This document shows positions 16,381-24,570 of a stretch of DNA of 57,894 nt, one piece after another (positions within the stretch are counted from its first letter, which is position 1; every line of letters begins with the position of its first letter). The position numbers and the translations under genes were made by a program. Where the stretch lies: positions 1 through 57,894 of the forward strand of contig NZ_CABEGA010000025.1 in assembly GCF_901521055.1 (NCBI RefSeq), written 5' to 3'. Under the pieces are notes generated by a model. It was not told the DNA's origin and did no database searches. It saw nothing but the letters and a program-made list of their open reading frames with translations. The stretch comes from Cellulomonas hominis (GTDB lineage: Bacteria; Actinomycetota; Actinomycetes; Actinomycetales; Cellulomonadaceae).

Positions 16381-16386
16381 ACGCTA
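16381..16386 (-). promoter_or_regulatory. Candidate -10 hexamer TAGCGT, leaderless bifunctional-nuclease gene
   Basis: Reading the minus strand, TAGCGT is followed by seven bases and the ATG at 16373. The same hexamer at the same distance occurs before the genes starting at 32060 and 37628. The -35 region is not recognisable. Confidence 0.45.
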
Positions 16387-16430
16387 CGTCCGCGGGCGGG
16401 TCCGTGCACCGGTGGGACGCGACACGCCGC

Positions 16431-17240
16431 CTACGGCGCGAGATCCGCGACGCCCGCCCGCACCAGGGCGGTGTGCAGCCGCGTGCAGAGCTCGCCGACC
16501 TCGGCGGCGACGGTGCTCGCCCGGCCGCGCGCGGACGGCGACGACTGGCCGCGCCACGGGGCGACCACGGTCTCGACCATGTCGATCTGCCGGTCCGCCG
16601 CGCTCCGGAAGCTGCGCAGGTGGCGGGCCTCGATGCCGTGCTCCGCGAGGGCCGCCGCGGCCAGCACGACCTCCTTCGCCCACGCGTCCAGGTGGCCCGA
16701 GGCCGACGGTCGCAGCACGCCGGCCTGCACCAGGTCGACCACCACCTGCTCGTCCACCGCGGCCTCGCGGGCCAGGGCGGCCGTGGTGTACCGGGCCTCG
16801 ACGGGACCGGACCGCGGGACGCCGTCCTCCGTGACGATCAGCGCGGGCGACAGCGCCTCCGTGCCGACGCCGGCGTCGAGCGCCGCGAGCCGCTCCCCGA
16901 TGACCTTGAGCGGGACGTACCGGTCCCGCTGCTCGCGCAGGATGAACCGCAGCCGCTCCAGGTCCGCCGGGCTGTACTGCCGGTACCCCGACGGCGTGCG
17001 CACCGGCTCGACCAGGCCCTGCTCCTCGAGGAACCGGAGCTTGGAGTTCGTCACCGCCGGGAACTCGATCCGCAGCGCGGTCAGCACGTCCGAGATCCGC
17101 ATGGTGGCCTGCCGGGACAGCCCCCGGGGCCAGGGCCCGGGCTCGCCGGCAGCGGCGTCGTCGCGGGCGGTGGCGTCCTCGGCCGCGCGGGCGGTGTGCG
17201 GGGCTGTCGCGTCGTGACGGGCGGGGCGGGCCGGGCTCAC
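16431..17240 (-). CDS. ftsR: MerR-family regulator FtsR-type (Rv1828/cg1631 homologue)
   Basis: A 269-residue MerR-type regulator. About 46 poorly conserved residues precede the core MRISDVLTALRIEFPAVTNS, KLRFLEEQGLVEPVRTPSGY and RQYSPADLERLRFILREQ, a winged helix closely like Rv1828 and corynebacterial FtsR, the activator of ftsZ. The C-terminal half contains a second helical segment (ALAREAAVDEQVVVDLVQAG) typical of this group. I chose GTG 17240 because it overlaps the stop of the FHA gene (GTGA), as throughout this cluster; ATG 17102 is an alternative that loses only the variable leader. Order and strand match the mycobacterial Rv1827-Rv1830 region, which supports the name. Confidence 0.8.
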   Translation of the reverse strand: MSPARPARHDATAPHTARAAEDATARDDAAAGEPGPWPRGLSRQATMRISDVLTALRIEFPAVTNSKLRFLEEQGLVEPVRTPSGYRQYSPADLERLRFILREQRDRYVPLKVIGERLAALDAGVGTEALSPALIVTEDGVPRSGPVEARYTTAALAREAAVDEQVVVDLVQAGVLRPSASGHLDAWAKEVVLAAAALAEHGIEARHLRSFRSAADRQIDMVETVVAPWRGQSSPSARGRASTVAAEVGELCTRLHTALVRAGVADLAP

Positions 17241-17749
17241 TGCGCGGGGTCGGCCGGCTGTCCGCCCGGTCGCGCCGCGGGGCTCGGGTGGAAGGTCATG
17301 CGGAACTTGCCGATCTGCACCTCGTCGCCCGCCCGCAGCACCGTGGAGTCGATCCGCTCCCGGTTCACGTACGTGCCGTTGAGGGAGCCGACGTCGCGGA
17401 CCACGAAGTCGTCGAGCTCGCGGACGAACTCGGCGTGCTTGCGGGAGACGGTCACGTCGTCCAGGAAGATGTCGGCGCTCGGGCTGCGGCCCGCGACCGT
17501 GCGGTCGGCGTCCAGGAGGAACCGCGCGCCGGAGCTCGGCCCGCGCTGCATGACCAGCAGCGCCGACGTGCGCGGGAGCGCCTGGACGGCGGCGGCCTGC
17601 TCGGCGGTGAGCCCGACCGGGCCGCCCGCGTCGTGCTCCAGCCCGCCCAGGGAGCCGAAGCTGATGGTGGTGTCCGGCGTGGCGGGCACCGACGCCCCGT
17701 CGGGCGCGGGGCGGCTCCCGCCGCCCGGCACCTGCTGCTCGTCGCTCAT
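17237..17749 (-). CDS. garA: FHA-domain protein, GarA/OdhI type
   Basis: A 170-residue forkhead-associated protein. The FHA domain at about residues 63-155 shows the phosphothreonine-binding set GRSPSADIFLDD, VSRKHAEF and VGSLNGTYVN. The N-terminal PDTTISFGSL (Thr27/Thr28) corresponds to the TT motif that Ser/Thr kinases PknB/PknG phosphorylate in GarA/OdhI; phosphorylation makes the FHA domain bind its own tail and release 2-oxoglutarate dehydrogenase. Start ATG 17749 has GGGAGG upstream. A short Pro/Gly-rich tail ends the protein. In mycobacteria gcvH lies just upstream; here the 144 bp before this gene hold none. Confidence 0.85.
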   Translation of the reverse strand: MSDEQQVPGGGSRPAPDGASVPATPDTTISFGSLGGLEHDAGGPVGLTAEQAAAVQALPRTSALLVMQRGPSSGARFLLDADRTVAGRSPSADIFLDDVTVSRKHAEFVRELDDFVVRDVGSLNGTYVNRERIDSTVLRAGDEVQIGKFRMTFHPSPAARPGGQPADPAQ

Positions 17750-17893
17750 GACACCCTCCCAGACCTGCTGTGCGCACCGGCCCCGACCTGCACCGGGGTC
17801 CCGGACAGCCTATGCGCCCGGGCGCTCCGAGCACAGTCCGCCGGCCGGGTGGCGGGTCCGCCCCAGCGGTCGTCGGCCCCGATCGGCCGCCCG

Positions 17894-18697
17894 TCAGCCG
17901 TCGTCGGCGGTCCGCGGCGTGGCGTGCTCCGGCTCCGGCACCGCGCGCGTCGCGGTGACCTCGACCCGGTCCTGCGTCTGCACCGAGGACGTCCCGCCGT
18001 CGATCTGCACCTTGGCGAGCGCGCCGCCGGGGATCGCCAGCGCCGTCGCGATCGTGTCGGGGTCCCCGATGGCCACCCAGCGGTACGGCGGCGACACCAC
18101 CGAGCCGTCCACCTCGATCCCGGCGTCCGTGCCGAGCACGTAGCTGGAGGCCGTCAGGCGCTGGTCGTTCAGCTGCACGGCCTCGGCACCGGCGTTGCGG
18201 AGCTCCTCGAGCAGGTTCAGCAGCGTGAGCGCGGAGACCGACCCGCCCGGGTCGCCGATCGTCACCGTGACGCCCGGGCCCTCGGCGGGCAGGCGGCCGG
18301 ACAGGATGCCCTGCGCGGCGGCGCTCCGGGTCGCAGCCTCCAGCGCCGCCTCGCGGCTGGTCGAGCCGGACTGCAGCTCCTGGTGGGTCCGCTCGAGCTC
18401 GGACACCTGGTCCTGCAGCTCGTCGGCCTGGCGGGTGGTCTGGTCGAGCAGGGACACCAGCTCGGTCTCGCGCATCGTCGACAGGGTGGTCGTGTCGGTC
18501 TGCCGCACCTGCACGGCGATCGCGAAGCCGAGCAGCACGCACAGCACGCCGGTGAGCACCTGCGCGCGCGTCGCGCGGGGCCGCAGCGCGCCGGCGAGCG
18601 CGCGCCAGCCGACGACCGGCGTCGGCGCGGCGGGCTGCGCCGGTGCGGCGGCGTCGTCCCGGGGCTCGGGCTCGCTCGGGCTGCTCATGTCCGTCAC
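17894..18697 (-). CDS. DUF881 family protein, membrane-anchored
   Basis: A 267-residue DUF881 protein: about 45 Ala/Pro-rich cytoplasmic residues, one transmembrane helix (VLTGVLCVLLGFAIAVQV), a coiled coil rich in Glu/Gln (about 85-125), then the DUF881 alpha/beta domain with GPGVTVTIGDPG, NLLEELRNAGAEAVQLNDQR and YRWVAIGDPDTIATAL. The function is unknown; it is conserved beside the small basic protein and pgsA in actinobacteria. GTG 18697 overlaps the preceding stop (GTGA); ATG 18688 is possible. Confidence 0.8.
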   Translation of the reverse strand: MTDMSSPSEPEPRDDAAAPAQPAAPTPVVGWRALAGALRPRATRAQVLTGVLCVLLGFAIAVQVRQTDTTTLSTMRETELVSLLDQTTRQADELQDQVSELERTHQELQSGSTSREAALEAATRSAAAQGILSGRLPAEGPGVTVTIGDPGGSVSALTLLNLLEELRNAGAEAVQLNDQRLTASSYVLGTDAGIEVDGSVVSPPYRWVAIGDPDTIATALAIPGGALAKVQIDGGTSSVQTQDRVEVTATRAVPEPEHATPRTADDG

Positions 18698-19026
18698 GCC
18701 TTGAACAGGTGCCGTCGGATCGCGGCGACGTTCGAGAAGATCCGGATGCCCAGCACGACCACCACGCCGGTGGACAGCTGGGAGCCGACGCCGAGCTGGT
18801 CGCCGAGGAACACGATGAGGGCCGCGACCACGACGTTCGACAGGAACGACACGAGGAACACCCGGTCGTCGAACAGCCCGTCCAGCACCGCCCGCAGGCC
18901 GCCGAACAGCGCGTCGAGCGCGGCGACCACCGCGATCGGCAGGTACGGCTGCAGCGCCGCCGGCACGGTCGGCTCCAGCACGAGGCCGGCGATGACGCCG
19001 ACCACCAGCCCGATCACCGCGATCAC
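18694..19026 (-). CDS. sbp: Small basic protein family (DUF1290) membrane protein
   Basis: A 110-residue membrane protein with three hydrophobic segments: VIAVIGLVVGVIAGLVLEPT, LPIAVVAALDALFGGLRAVL and VSFLSNVVVAALIVFLGDQL, ending RIFSNVAAIRRHLFKA. This is the DUF1290/Sbp family, found beside division genes in Gram-positive bacteria. It is sandwiched between two DUF881 genes with GTGA overlaps at both ends, so the three are probably made in fixed proportion and may form one membrane complex. Confidence 0.85.
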   Translation of the reverse strand: MIAVIGLVVGVIAGLVLEPTVPAALQPYLPIAVVAALDALFGGLRAVLDGLFDDRVFLVSFLSNVVVAALIVFLGDQLGVGSQLSTGVVVVLGIRIFSNVAAIRRHLFKA

Positions 19027-20045
19027 AGGTCCCCCTCGCTGTCGTCCTGCCCGGCGGACCCGGGTGCGGGGGCGGCGCGCGGCGCCGTCCCGGAGGACAG
19101 TGTGCCCGACGGCGCGGCGAGGCCGGTCTCCCCCGCGCCCCGCGTCTCGGGCACCACGGGCACCCCGTCGGGCAGCTCCGCCGAGCGCAGGGTCACCGTG
19201 GAGGCGGCCGGGAGCTCCATGTCGCGCTGCGCCGACACCTGCGTGCGGATGCCGTACGTGGACTGCAGGACCGCGAGCAGCTGGCCGCCGGACGTCCGGG
19301 TCATCCGCGTCTGCATGTCCTGCGGGTCGCCGACCGCCCGGATCGTGTACGGCCCGACCAGGGGCACCACGTCGACCAGGATCGCGTCGCCCGCGGTGCG
19401 GATGGCGGTCGTGGGGCCGAGCCGCTGGCCGTTGACGGCGACCGCCTCCGCGCCGGAGGCCCACAGCCCGTTGACGACGATCTGCAGGTCGGAGTCGCGC
19501 ACGCGCGAGTCGGGGTCGTCCTCGCCGTCCACCTGCTCGGCGTCCTCCAGGGTGATGCTCAGCCCGTCCCCGACGACCGCGGACGCGCCGGACAGCACGG
19601 AGTCCCGGGCGAGCTGGTCGAGCAGCGGCGAGTCCGCGGCCGACAGGGCCGCCTCCTGCATCGCGGCGTTCTCCTCGGCCAGGGTGGCGCTGCGCTCCCG
19701 CAGCTCGTCGAGCTCGGCGGTGCGCTCCGCGATCTGCCCGGCCAGCACCTCGCGGGCGGCCAGGGCGGACGGCTGCGGGGCGCGCAGGGCGACGACGGAC
19801 CACGTGGTCGCCGCGCCCAGGGCGACGGCCAGGACGGCGACGGCCGCGGTGCCCGCCCCGCCGCGGCGACGGGTGCGGCCGGCCCGGGCACGCCGTGCCG
19901 CGGCGTCGGCGTACTCGGGGTCGAGCGGGTGGGTGGTGACCTCGGTCAGCAGCGACATCGAGGCGTCCGGGCGTCGCCACACGGCGGGGCCGCCCGGCGA
20001 CCTGGCGGGGTCCCGGGCGGGGCGGCCGGCGCCGCGTGCGCTCAC
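19023..20045 (-). CDS. DUF881 family protein, membrane-anchored, second copy
   Basis: A 340-residue DUF881 protein, larger than its paralogue at 17894-18697. It has an N-terminal RRPDASMSLLTEVTTHPLDP segment, a single transmembrane helix (AAVAVLAVALGAATTWSVVA), a coiled coil (about 110-150), the DUF881 domain with DGLSITLEDAEQ, NGLWASGAEAVAVNGQRLGP and PYTIRAVGDPQ, and a Pro/Gly/Ser-rich tail of about 50 residues. GTG 20045 overlaps the pgsA stop and keeps the residues before MSLLTEV; ATG 19958 would remove 29. Function unknown, envelope-associated by context. Confidence 0.8.
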   Translation of the reverse strand: MSARGAGRPARDPARSPGGPAVWRRPDASMSLLTEVTTHPLDPEYADAAARRARAGRTRRRGGAGTAAVAVLAVALGAATTWSVVALRAPQPSALAAREVLAGQIAERTAELDELRERSATLAEENAAMQEAALSAADSPLLDQLARDSVLSGASAVVGDGLSITLEDAEQVDGEDDPDSRVRDSDLQIVVNGLWASGAEAVAVNGQRLGPTTAIRTAGDAILVDVVPLVGPYTIRAVGDPQDMQTRMTRTSGGQLLAVLQSTYGIRTQVSAQRDMELPAASTVTLRSAELPDGVPVVPETRGAGETGLAAPSGTLSSGTAPRAAPAPGSAGQDDSEGDL

Positions 20046-20653
20046 ACGGCCACCGTGCGGGGCTCGCCCGCGTCCGCGTCGCCGCGGCGGCCGAGCAGCG
20101 TCCAGGCCTGGCGCACGTACAGCGCGCCGGCGAACCAGTAGAGGGCCACGCCCCACCACGCGCACGCCCAGCCGAGGACCGACGCGGTGGCACCCGTGAT
20201 CCCGCCCCAGTGCGCGAGCAGCAGCAGCGGGAACGCGTACAGCAGGGCGAAGGTGCCGGCCTTGCCCGCGAGGTGCACCTGGAGGGGGCCGTAGCCGTGC
20301 CGGGCGAGCACCATGAGCATGACGAGCAGCATGACCTCGCGGGTGAGCAGCACCGCGACGAGCCACCACGGCACGACGCCGCGCGCGGCCAGGCCGAGGA
20401 GCGTCACGAGGATGAACAGCCGGTCCGCCGCGGGGTCGAGCACCTGCCCGAGCCGCGAGACCTGCCCCAGCCGCCGGGCGAGGACGCCGTCGAGCCAGTC
20501 GCTCGCACCGGACACCGCGAGGACCCCGAGGGCCCAGCCGTCGTGCCCCTGCGCGATCAGCACCGCGAACACCGGGACCATCAGCAGCCGCACCAGGCTG
20601 ATCACGTTCGGCACGGTGAGGACGCGGTCGGTCACCACGTCCTGCTCCGCCAC
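20042..20653 (-). CDS. pgsA: CDP-alcohol phosphatidyltransferase (PgsA-like)
   Basis: A 203-residue integral membrane enzyme that moves a phosphatidyl group from CDP-diacylglycerol to an alcohol such as glycerol-3-phosphate. The signature D-x2-D-G-x2-A-R-x8-G-x3-D-x3-D is complete: SDWLDGVLARRLG then GQVLDPAADR at about residues 48-76, with TVPNVISLVRLLMVP before it. About five hydrophobic helices. Which alcohol is used (glycerol-P or inositol-P) is not certain; position next to DUF881/sbp matches mycobacterial pgsA2. GTG start with GGGAG upstream; first gene of the GTGA-linked chain. Confidence 0.85.
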   Translation of the reverse strand: MAEQDVVTDRVLTVPNVISLVRLLMVPVFAVLIAQGHDGWALGVLAVSGASDWLDGVLARRLGQVSRLGQVLDPAADRLFILVTLLGLAARGVVPWWLVAVLLTREVMLLVMLMVLARHGYGPLQVHLAGKAGTFALLYAFPLLLLAHWGGITGATASVLGWACAWWGVALYWFAGALYVRQAWTLLGRRGDADAGEPRTVAV

Positions 20654-20725
20654 GGCTCTCCCACCTCGTCAGTCCTGATCAACGCCCCATCCTACGCACC
20701 CGGGTCCCACCCTCGGGCCACCACG

Positions 20726-20757
20726 CAGGCACCCACTCAGGCACCCACGCAGTCACC
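20726..20757 (+). repeat. 12-bp tandem repeat between pgsA and the CoA-binding gene
   Basis: CAGGCACCCACT (20726-20737) and CAGGCACCCACG (20738-20749), followed by the partial CAGTCACC. It lies in the 174-bp divergent spacer, which otherwise shows nothing I can name. Confidence 0.6.
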
Positions 20758-20827
20758 TCGCAGCCGTCACCCACCCCGCCCCCAGGGGCTGCGGGCGCCC
20801 GGCGGCCCGCTGTGCTTCGCTGACCCC

Positions 20828-21244
20828 ATGGCCCACGTCAACGACCCCGCCGTGATCCGCCGCCTGCTCACCACGCCCGGGACGTGGGCCGTGGTGGGGC
20901 TGTCGACGAACCGGGCACGCGCCGCGTACGGCGTGTCGGCGTACCTCCAGCAGCTGGGCCACGGGATCGTCCCGGTGCACCCGCGGGCGGAGACCGTGCA
21001 CGGCGCGGCCGGGGTGCGGCGCCTGGCCGACCTGGACGGCCCGCCCGACGTCGTCGACGTGTTCGTCAACTCCACGCTGGCCGGTGACGTCGTCGACCAG
21101 GCCGTCGCGTCCGGCGCGCGGGCCGTGTGGCTCCAGCTCGGCGTGGTGGACGAGGCGGCCGCCGCGCGGGCGACCGCCGCGGGGCTGGAGGTCGTGATGG
21201 ACGCCTGCCCAGCGATCGAGGGCCGACGGCTCGGCCTCGGCTGA
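20828..21244 (+). CDS. CoA-binding domain protein (YccU type)
   Basis: A 138-residue Rossmann-fold CoA-binding protein. Seen: TWAVVGLSTNRARAAYGVSA at the nucleotide-binding turn, GHGIVPVHPRA, DVVDVFVNS and the C-terminal VVMDACPAIEGRRLG, all typical of the YccU/COG1832 family, whose role is not established. Start ATG 20828; no clear Shine-Dalgarno. Confidence 0.85.
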   Translation: MAHVNDPAVIRRLLTTPGTWAVVGLSTNRARAAYGVSAYLQQLGHGIVPVHPRAETVHGAAGVRRLADLDGPPDVVDVFVNSTLAGDVVDQAVASGARAVWLQLGVVDEAAAARATAAGLEVVMDACPAIEGRRLGLG

Positions 21245-21500
21245 GCGCGGCGCGTGCCCCCGGGCGGCGTTGTGCCCGACGTCACCGCGTGCCTCCCCTG
21301 CGTCCGGGCCGACCGGGCGGTAGGCTGGGACCACTTCGGAGTTCGTCGCAGTGTCCCGTGATGTGCGTGCCGAGGCCCCACCCCCCTTCTTCGTGATGCG
21401 GTGCGGCCTCGTGATGTGTGGGTGTGGGAGTGCGACCGCGTAGCCGACCGGACCGGTCGGCCAGCAGCTCCTCCCAGCGACACGAAACGGTGCTGACCCG
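21245..21500 (+). promoter_or_regulatory. Long leader of the DEAD-box helicase gene
   Basis: A 256-bp gene-free stretch. TAGGCT at 21321-21326 is a plausible -10, which would leave a 5' leader of about 168 nt. The leader holds three CGTGATG copies (21359, 21391, 21410, approximately) and a tight hairpin CCGACCG-gac-CGGTCGG at 21444-21460, 40 nt before the ATG. Long structured leaders are common on cold-shock helicase mRNAs; here that is a suggestion. Confidence 0.4.
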
Positions 21501-23372
21501 ATGACGTCTGTGCTCGACCCCGCCATGCCCGAGACCACCCAGCCGATCGAGCCCGCCGGGCTCACGTTCGCGGACCTGGACCTCCCCGCCCCGCTGCGCG
21601 AGGCCGTCCTGGGGCTCGGCTTCACCACCCCGACCGCGATCCAGGCCGAGGCGATCCCGGCGCTGCTCGCCGGCCGCGACATCACCGGTGTCGCGCAGAC
21701 CGGCACCGGCAAGACCGCCGCGTTCGGCCTGCCGCTGCTCGCCGCGGTCGACCCGGAGCTGCGCGAGGTCCAGGCGATCGTCCTGGCGCCGACCCGCGAG
21801 CTCGCCATGCAGGTGGCCGAGGCGCTCGAGTCGTTCGCCTCGCGGATGCCCGGCCTCGAGGTCGTGCCCGTGTACGGCGGCTCCCCCTACCTGCCGCAGC
21901 AGCGCGCGATCCGCGGCGGCGCCCAGGTGATCGTCGGCACCCCCGGCCGCATCATCGACCACCTGGACCGCGGCAGCCTCAAGCTCGACTCCGTGCGGTT
22001 CCTCGCGCTCGACGAGGCCGACGAGATGCTCCGCATGGGCTTCGTGGACGACGTGGACCGCATCGCGTCCGCCACGCCCGCGGGCAAGCAGGTCGCCCTG
22101 TTCTCCGCGACCATGCCGCCCGCGATCCGCCGGGTCGCGGCGCAGCACCTCGTGGACCCGGTGGAGATCACCGTGTCCCGGCAGTCGTCGACCGTCACGA
22201 GCGTCAAGCAGACCTACGCCGTCGTGCCGTTCCGCCACAAGGCCGGCGCGCTGGCCCGCGTGCTCGCCGTCTCGGACGCCGACGCCGCCATCGTGTTCGT
22301 CCGGACCCGCAGCGCCGCCGAGGACGTCGCCGTCTCGCTCGTCGAGCGCGGCGTCGCGGCCGCCTACATCTCCGGCGACGTGGCCCAGGGCGACCGCGAG
22401 AAGATCGTCGAGCGGGTCCGCTCCGGCGCGATCAACGTGCTGGTCGCCACCGACGTCGCGGCCCGCGGCCTCGACATCGACCGCATCGGCCTGGTCGTGA
22501 ACTTCGACGTCCCGGGCGAGCCCGAGGCGTACGTGCACCGCATCGGCCGCACCGGCCGCGCCGGCCGCACGGGCGAGGCGCTGACCTTCGTCACGCCGAA
22601 CGAGCAGGGCAAGCTTCGCGCGATCGAGCGCACCACGCGCCAGCAGCTCGAGCAGATCCAGATCCCCTCCCCCGCGGACGTCTCCGCGCACCGGGTGACG
22701 CAGCTGCTCGGCCGCGTGCCGGCCCGCAGCGCGCTCGGCCGCCTGGACCTGTACCGCACGGCTGCCGCGGAGTTCCTCGCCGCGCACCCCGAGGTGGACA
22801 CCGCCGAGCTGGTGGCCGTCCTCGCGGCGCTGGCGGTCGGCGACGAGGGCCCCGCGCCCCGTCCGACCGAGGGCGACGACCTGGACGACGCGCTGTCCCG
22901 CGCCCACCTCACCCCGGAGCGCGGTGGCGCCCCGCGCGGCCGCGACGCCGCCGGTGACGGGCGTCGCAGCGCCGCCCGGACCAGCGGCACCGGCCCCCGG
23001 TACCGCCTGGCGGTCGGCCAGCAGCACGGGGCCCAGCCCGGTGCGATCGTCGGTGCGCTCACCAACGAGGGCGGCCTCACCGGCAAGGACCTGGGGAAGA
23101 TCGACATCTTCTCGACGTTCTCCCTGGTCGAGATCCCCGGCGGCCTCTCCACCGAGGCGTTCGACCGGATCGGCCGCGCCCGCGTCGCCGGCCGCCCGCT
23201 GCGCATCCGCGTGGACGAGGGCCCGCGGGCCCCGCGACCGAGCACCGGCGCCTCGCGGCCGCCGCACAGCGGCACGAGCCACCACTCGGCCGGTCGCCCG
23301 GCCGGCCGCGACGGCGGCTACCGTGACGGCGGTCGCGACGCGCGCCCCCGGCACACCTCGACGCCGCGCTGA
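21501..23372 (+). CDS. deaD: DEAD-box ATP-dependent RNA helicase (DeaD/CsdA type)
   Basis: A 623-residue RNA helicase. Motifs in order: Q motif around FTTPTAIQAEAIPALL, motif I AQTGTGKTAAF (about 66-76), PTRELAMQV, TPGRIIDHL, motif II DEAD (171-174), SAT, ATDVAARGLDIDR and HRIGRTGRAGRTG (from about 346). The C-terminal domain at about 500-575 (YRLAVGQQHGAQPGAIVGAL, FSLVEIPGGL) is a DbpA-type RNA-binding domain, followed by a Gly/Arg/His-rich tail. Such enzymes help ribosome assembly and mRNA turnover, often in the cold. The Shine-Dalgarno is weak. Confidence 0.92.
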   Translation: MTSVLDPAMPETTQPIEPAGLTFADLDLPAPLREAVLGLGFTTPTAIQAEAIPALLAGRDITGVAQTGTGKTAAFGLPLLAAVDPELREVQAIVLAPTRELAMQVAEALESFASRMPGLEVVPVYGGSPYLPQQRAIRGGAQVIVGTPGRIIDHLDRGSLKLDSVRFLALDEADEMLRMGFVDDVDRIASATPAGKQVALFSATMPPAIRRVAAQHLVDPVEITVSRQSSTVTSVKQTYAVVPFRHKAGALARVLAVSDADAAIVFVRTRSAAEDVAVSLVERGVAAAYISGDVAQGDREKIVERVRSGAINVLVATDVAARGLDIDRIGLVVNFDVPGEPEAYVHRIGRTGRAGRTGEALTFVTPNEQGKLRAIERTTRQQLEQIQIPSPADVSAHRVTQLLGRVPARSALGRLDLYRTAAAEFLAAHPEVDTAELVAVLAALAVGDEGPAPRPTEGDDLDDALSRAHLTPERGGAPRGRDAAGDGRRSAARTSGTGPRYRLAVGQQHGAQPGAIVGALTNEGGLTGKDLGKIDIFSTFSLVEIPGGLSTEAFDRIGRARVAGRPLRIRVDEGPRAPRPSTGASRPPHSGTSHHSAGRPAGRDGGYRDGGRDARPRHTSTPR

Positions 23373-23393
23373 GCACACCGCCCCGCGAGCACC

Positions 23394-23432
23394 GCACCGC
23401 CCCGTCGACCCTCGAGGTCGGCGGGGCGGTGC
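23394..23432. terminator. 17-bp hairpin terminator between helicase and threonine aldolase genes
   Basis: 23394-23410 pairs with 23416-23432 with one G-T wobble and a 5-nt loop, 21 nt after the helicase stop and 31 nt after the convergent aldolase stop. Confidence 0.85.
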
Positions 23433-23463
23433 CGTCTCCGGCGGCGGGGGTCAGGCCGCGGGG

Positions 23464-24528
23464 TCAGGCCGCGGTGGCGACCGCGGCGCGGACCGCGGCG
23501 ACGAAGTCGTCCACGTCCTGCTCGCGGGTGTCGAACGCGCACATCCAGCGCACCTCGCCGGTGGCGGCGTTCCAGTCGTAGAACCGCCGCACCGCGCGCA
23601 GCTCGTCCGCGACGCCCACCGGCAGCGCGGCGAACACCGCGTTCGCCTGGGTCGGCTGGGTGATCCGCACCCCGGGCACCCCCTCGACGCCGGCGCGCAG
23701 CCGGGCCGCCATGGTGTTCGCGTGCCGGGCCGAGCGCAGCCACAGGTCGCCCTCGAACAGGGCGATCAGCTGCGCGGACACGAAGCGCATCTTCGACGCC
23801 AGCTGCATGTCGACCTTGCGCTGGAACTCGATGCCGGGGGTCGACCCGGGCGTCAGCTCGACGACCGCCTCGCCGAACAGCGCGCCGTTCTTGGTGCCGC
23901 CGAGCGACAGGACGTCGACGCCCACGTCGGTGGTGAGGGCGCGCAGCGGGAGGTCGAGCGACGCCGCGGCGTTGACCAGCCGGGAGCCGTCGAGGTGCAC
24001 CCGCATCCCGAGGGCGTGCGCGTGCTCGGTGATCGCCCGGATCTCGTCGGGGGTGTAGACGGTCCCGAGCTCCGTGGCCTGCGTGATCGACACGACCCCG
24101 GGCTGGGCGCGGTGCTGGTCGCCGAACCCGTGCGCGTGCCGGGCCACGAGCTCCGGGGTGAGCTTGCCGTCGGGCGTCGCGACGGTCAGCAGCTTGAGGC
24201 CGCCGACGCGCTCGGGCGCCGCGTTCTCGTCCGTGTTGATGTGCGCCGTCTCCGCGCAGATGACGGCCCCCCACCGCGGGAGCATCGTCTGCAGGGCGAG
24301 GACGTTCGCGCCGGTGCCGTTGAACACCGGGTACGCGGTCGCGCCGGGCCCGAAGTGCGCCCGCAGCACCTCCTGCAGGTGCGCGCTGTACGGGTCGGCG
24401 CCGTACCCGGGGACGTGCCCCTCGTTGGCCGCGGCCAGGGCCGCGAGGATCTCCGGGTGCACCCCGGCGTAGTTGTCGGAGCCGAGCTCGCGTCGGTCGG
24501 GGTCGTGCAGTCTGTCCACGCCGACCAT
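23464..24528 (-). CDS. ltaE: Low-specificity L-threonine aldolase
   Basis: A 354-residue fold-type I PLP enzyme that cleaves L-threonine/allo-threonine to glycine and acetaldehyde. Seen: RRELGSDNYAGVHPEI at the N-terminus, PVFNGTGANVLAL, HINTDENAAPE, MRVHLDGSRLVNAAA and the PLP lysine in LSLGGTKNGALFGE (Lys213). The spacing matches beta-eliminating lyase/threonine aldolases. A stand-alone gene between a terminator and zur. The ATG at 24528 is followed by MVGVDRLHD, which may be a little long; no better start is visible. Confidence 0.88.
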   Translation of the reverse strand: MVGVDRLHDPDRRELGSDNYAGVHPEILAALAAANEGHVPGYGADPYSAHLQEVLRAHFGPGATAYPVFNGTGANVLALQTMLPRWGAVICAETAHINTDENAAPERVGGLKLLTVATPDGKLTPELVARHAHGFGDQHRAQPGVVSITQATELGTVYTPDEIRAITEHAHALGMRVHLDGSRLVNAAASLDLPLRALTTDVGVDVLSLGGTKNGALFGEAVVELTPGSTPGIEFQRKVDMQLASKMRFVSAQLIALFEGDLWLRSARHANTMAARLRAGVEGVPGVRITQPTQANAVFAALPVGVADELRAVRRFYDWNAATGEVRWMCAFDTREQDVDDFVAAVRAAVATAA

Positions 24529-24570
24529 CCTGCCGCAGCCCGGGGGGTGCGGCGTCCGGCCGTCCGCCCG

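Noticed and set aside
17750..17893. A missing gcvH hidden between the FHA and DUF881 genes
   Set aside because: The 144 bp are too short for the roughly 125-residue GcvH and hold no frame with the lipoyl-lysine motif.
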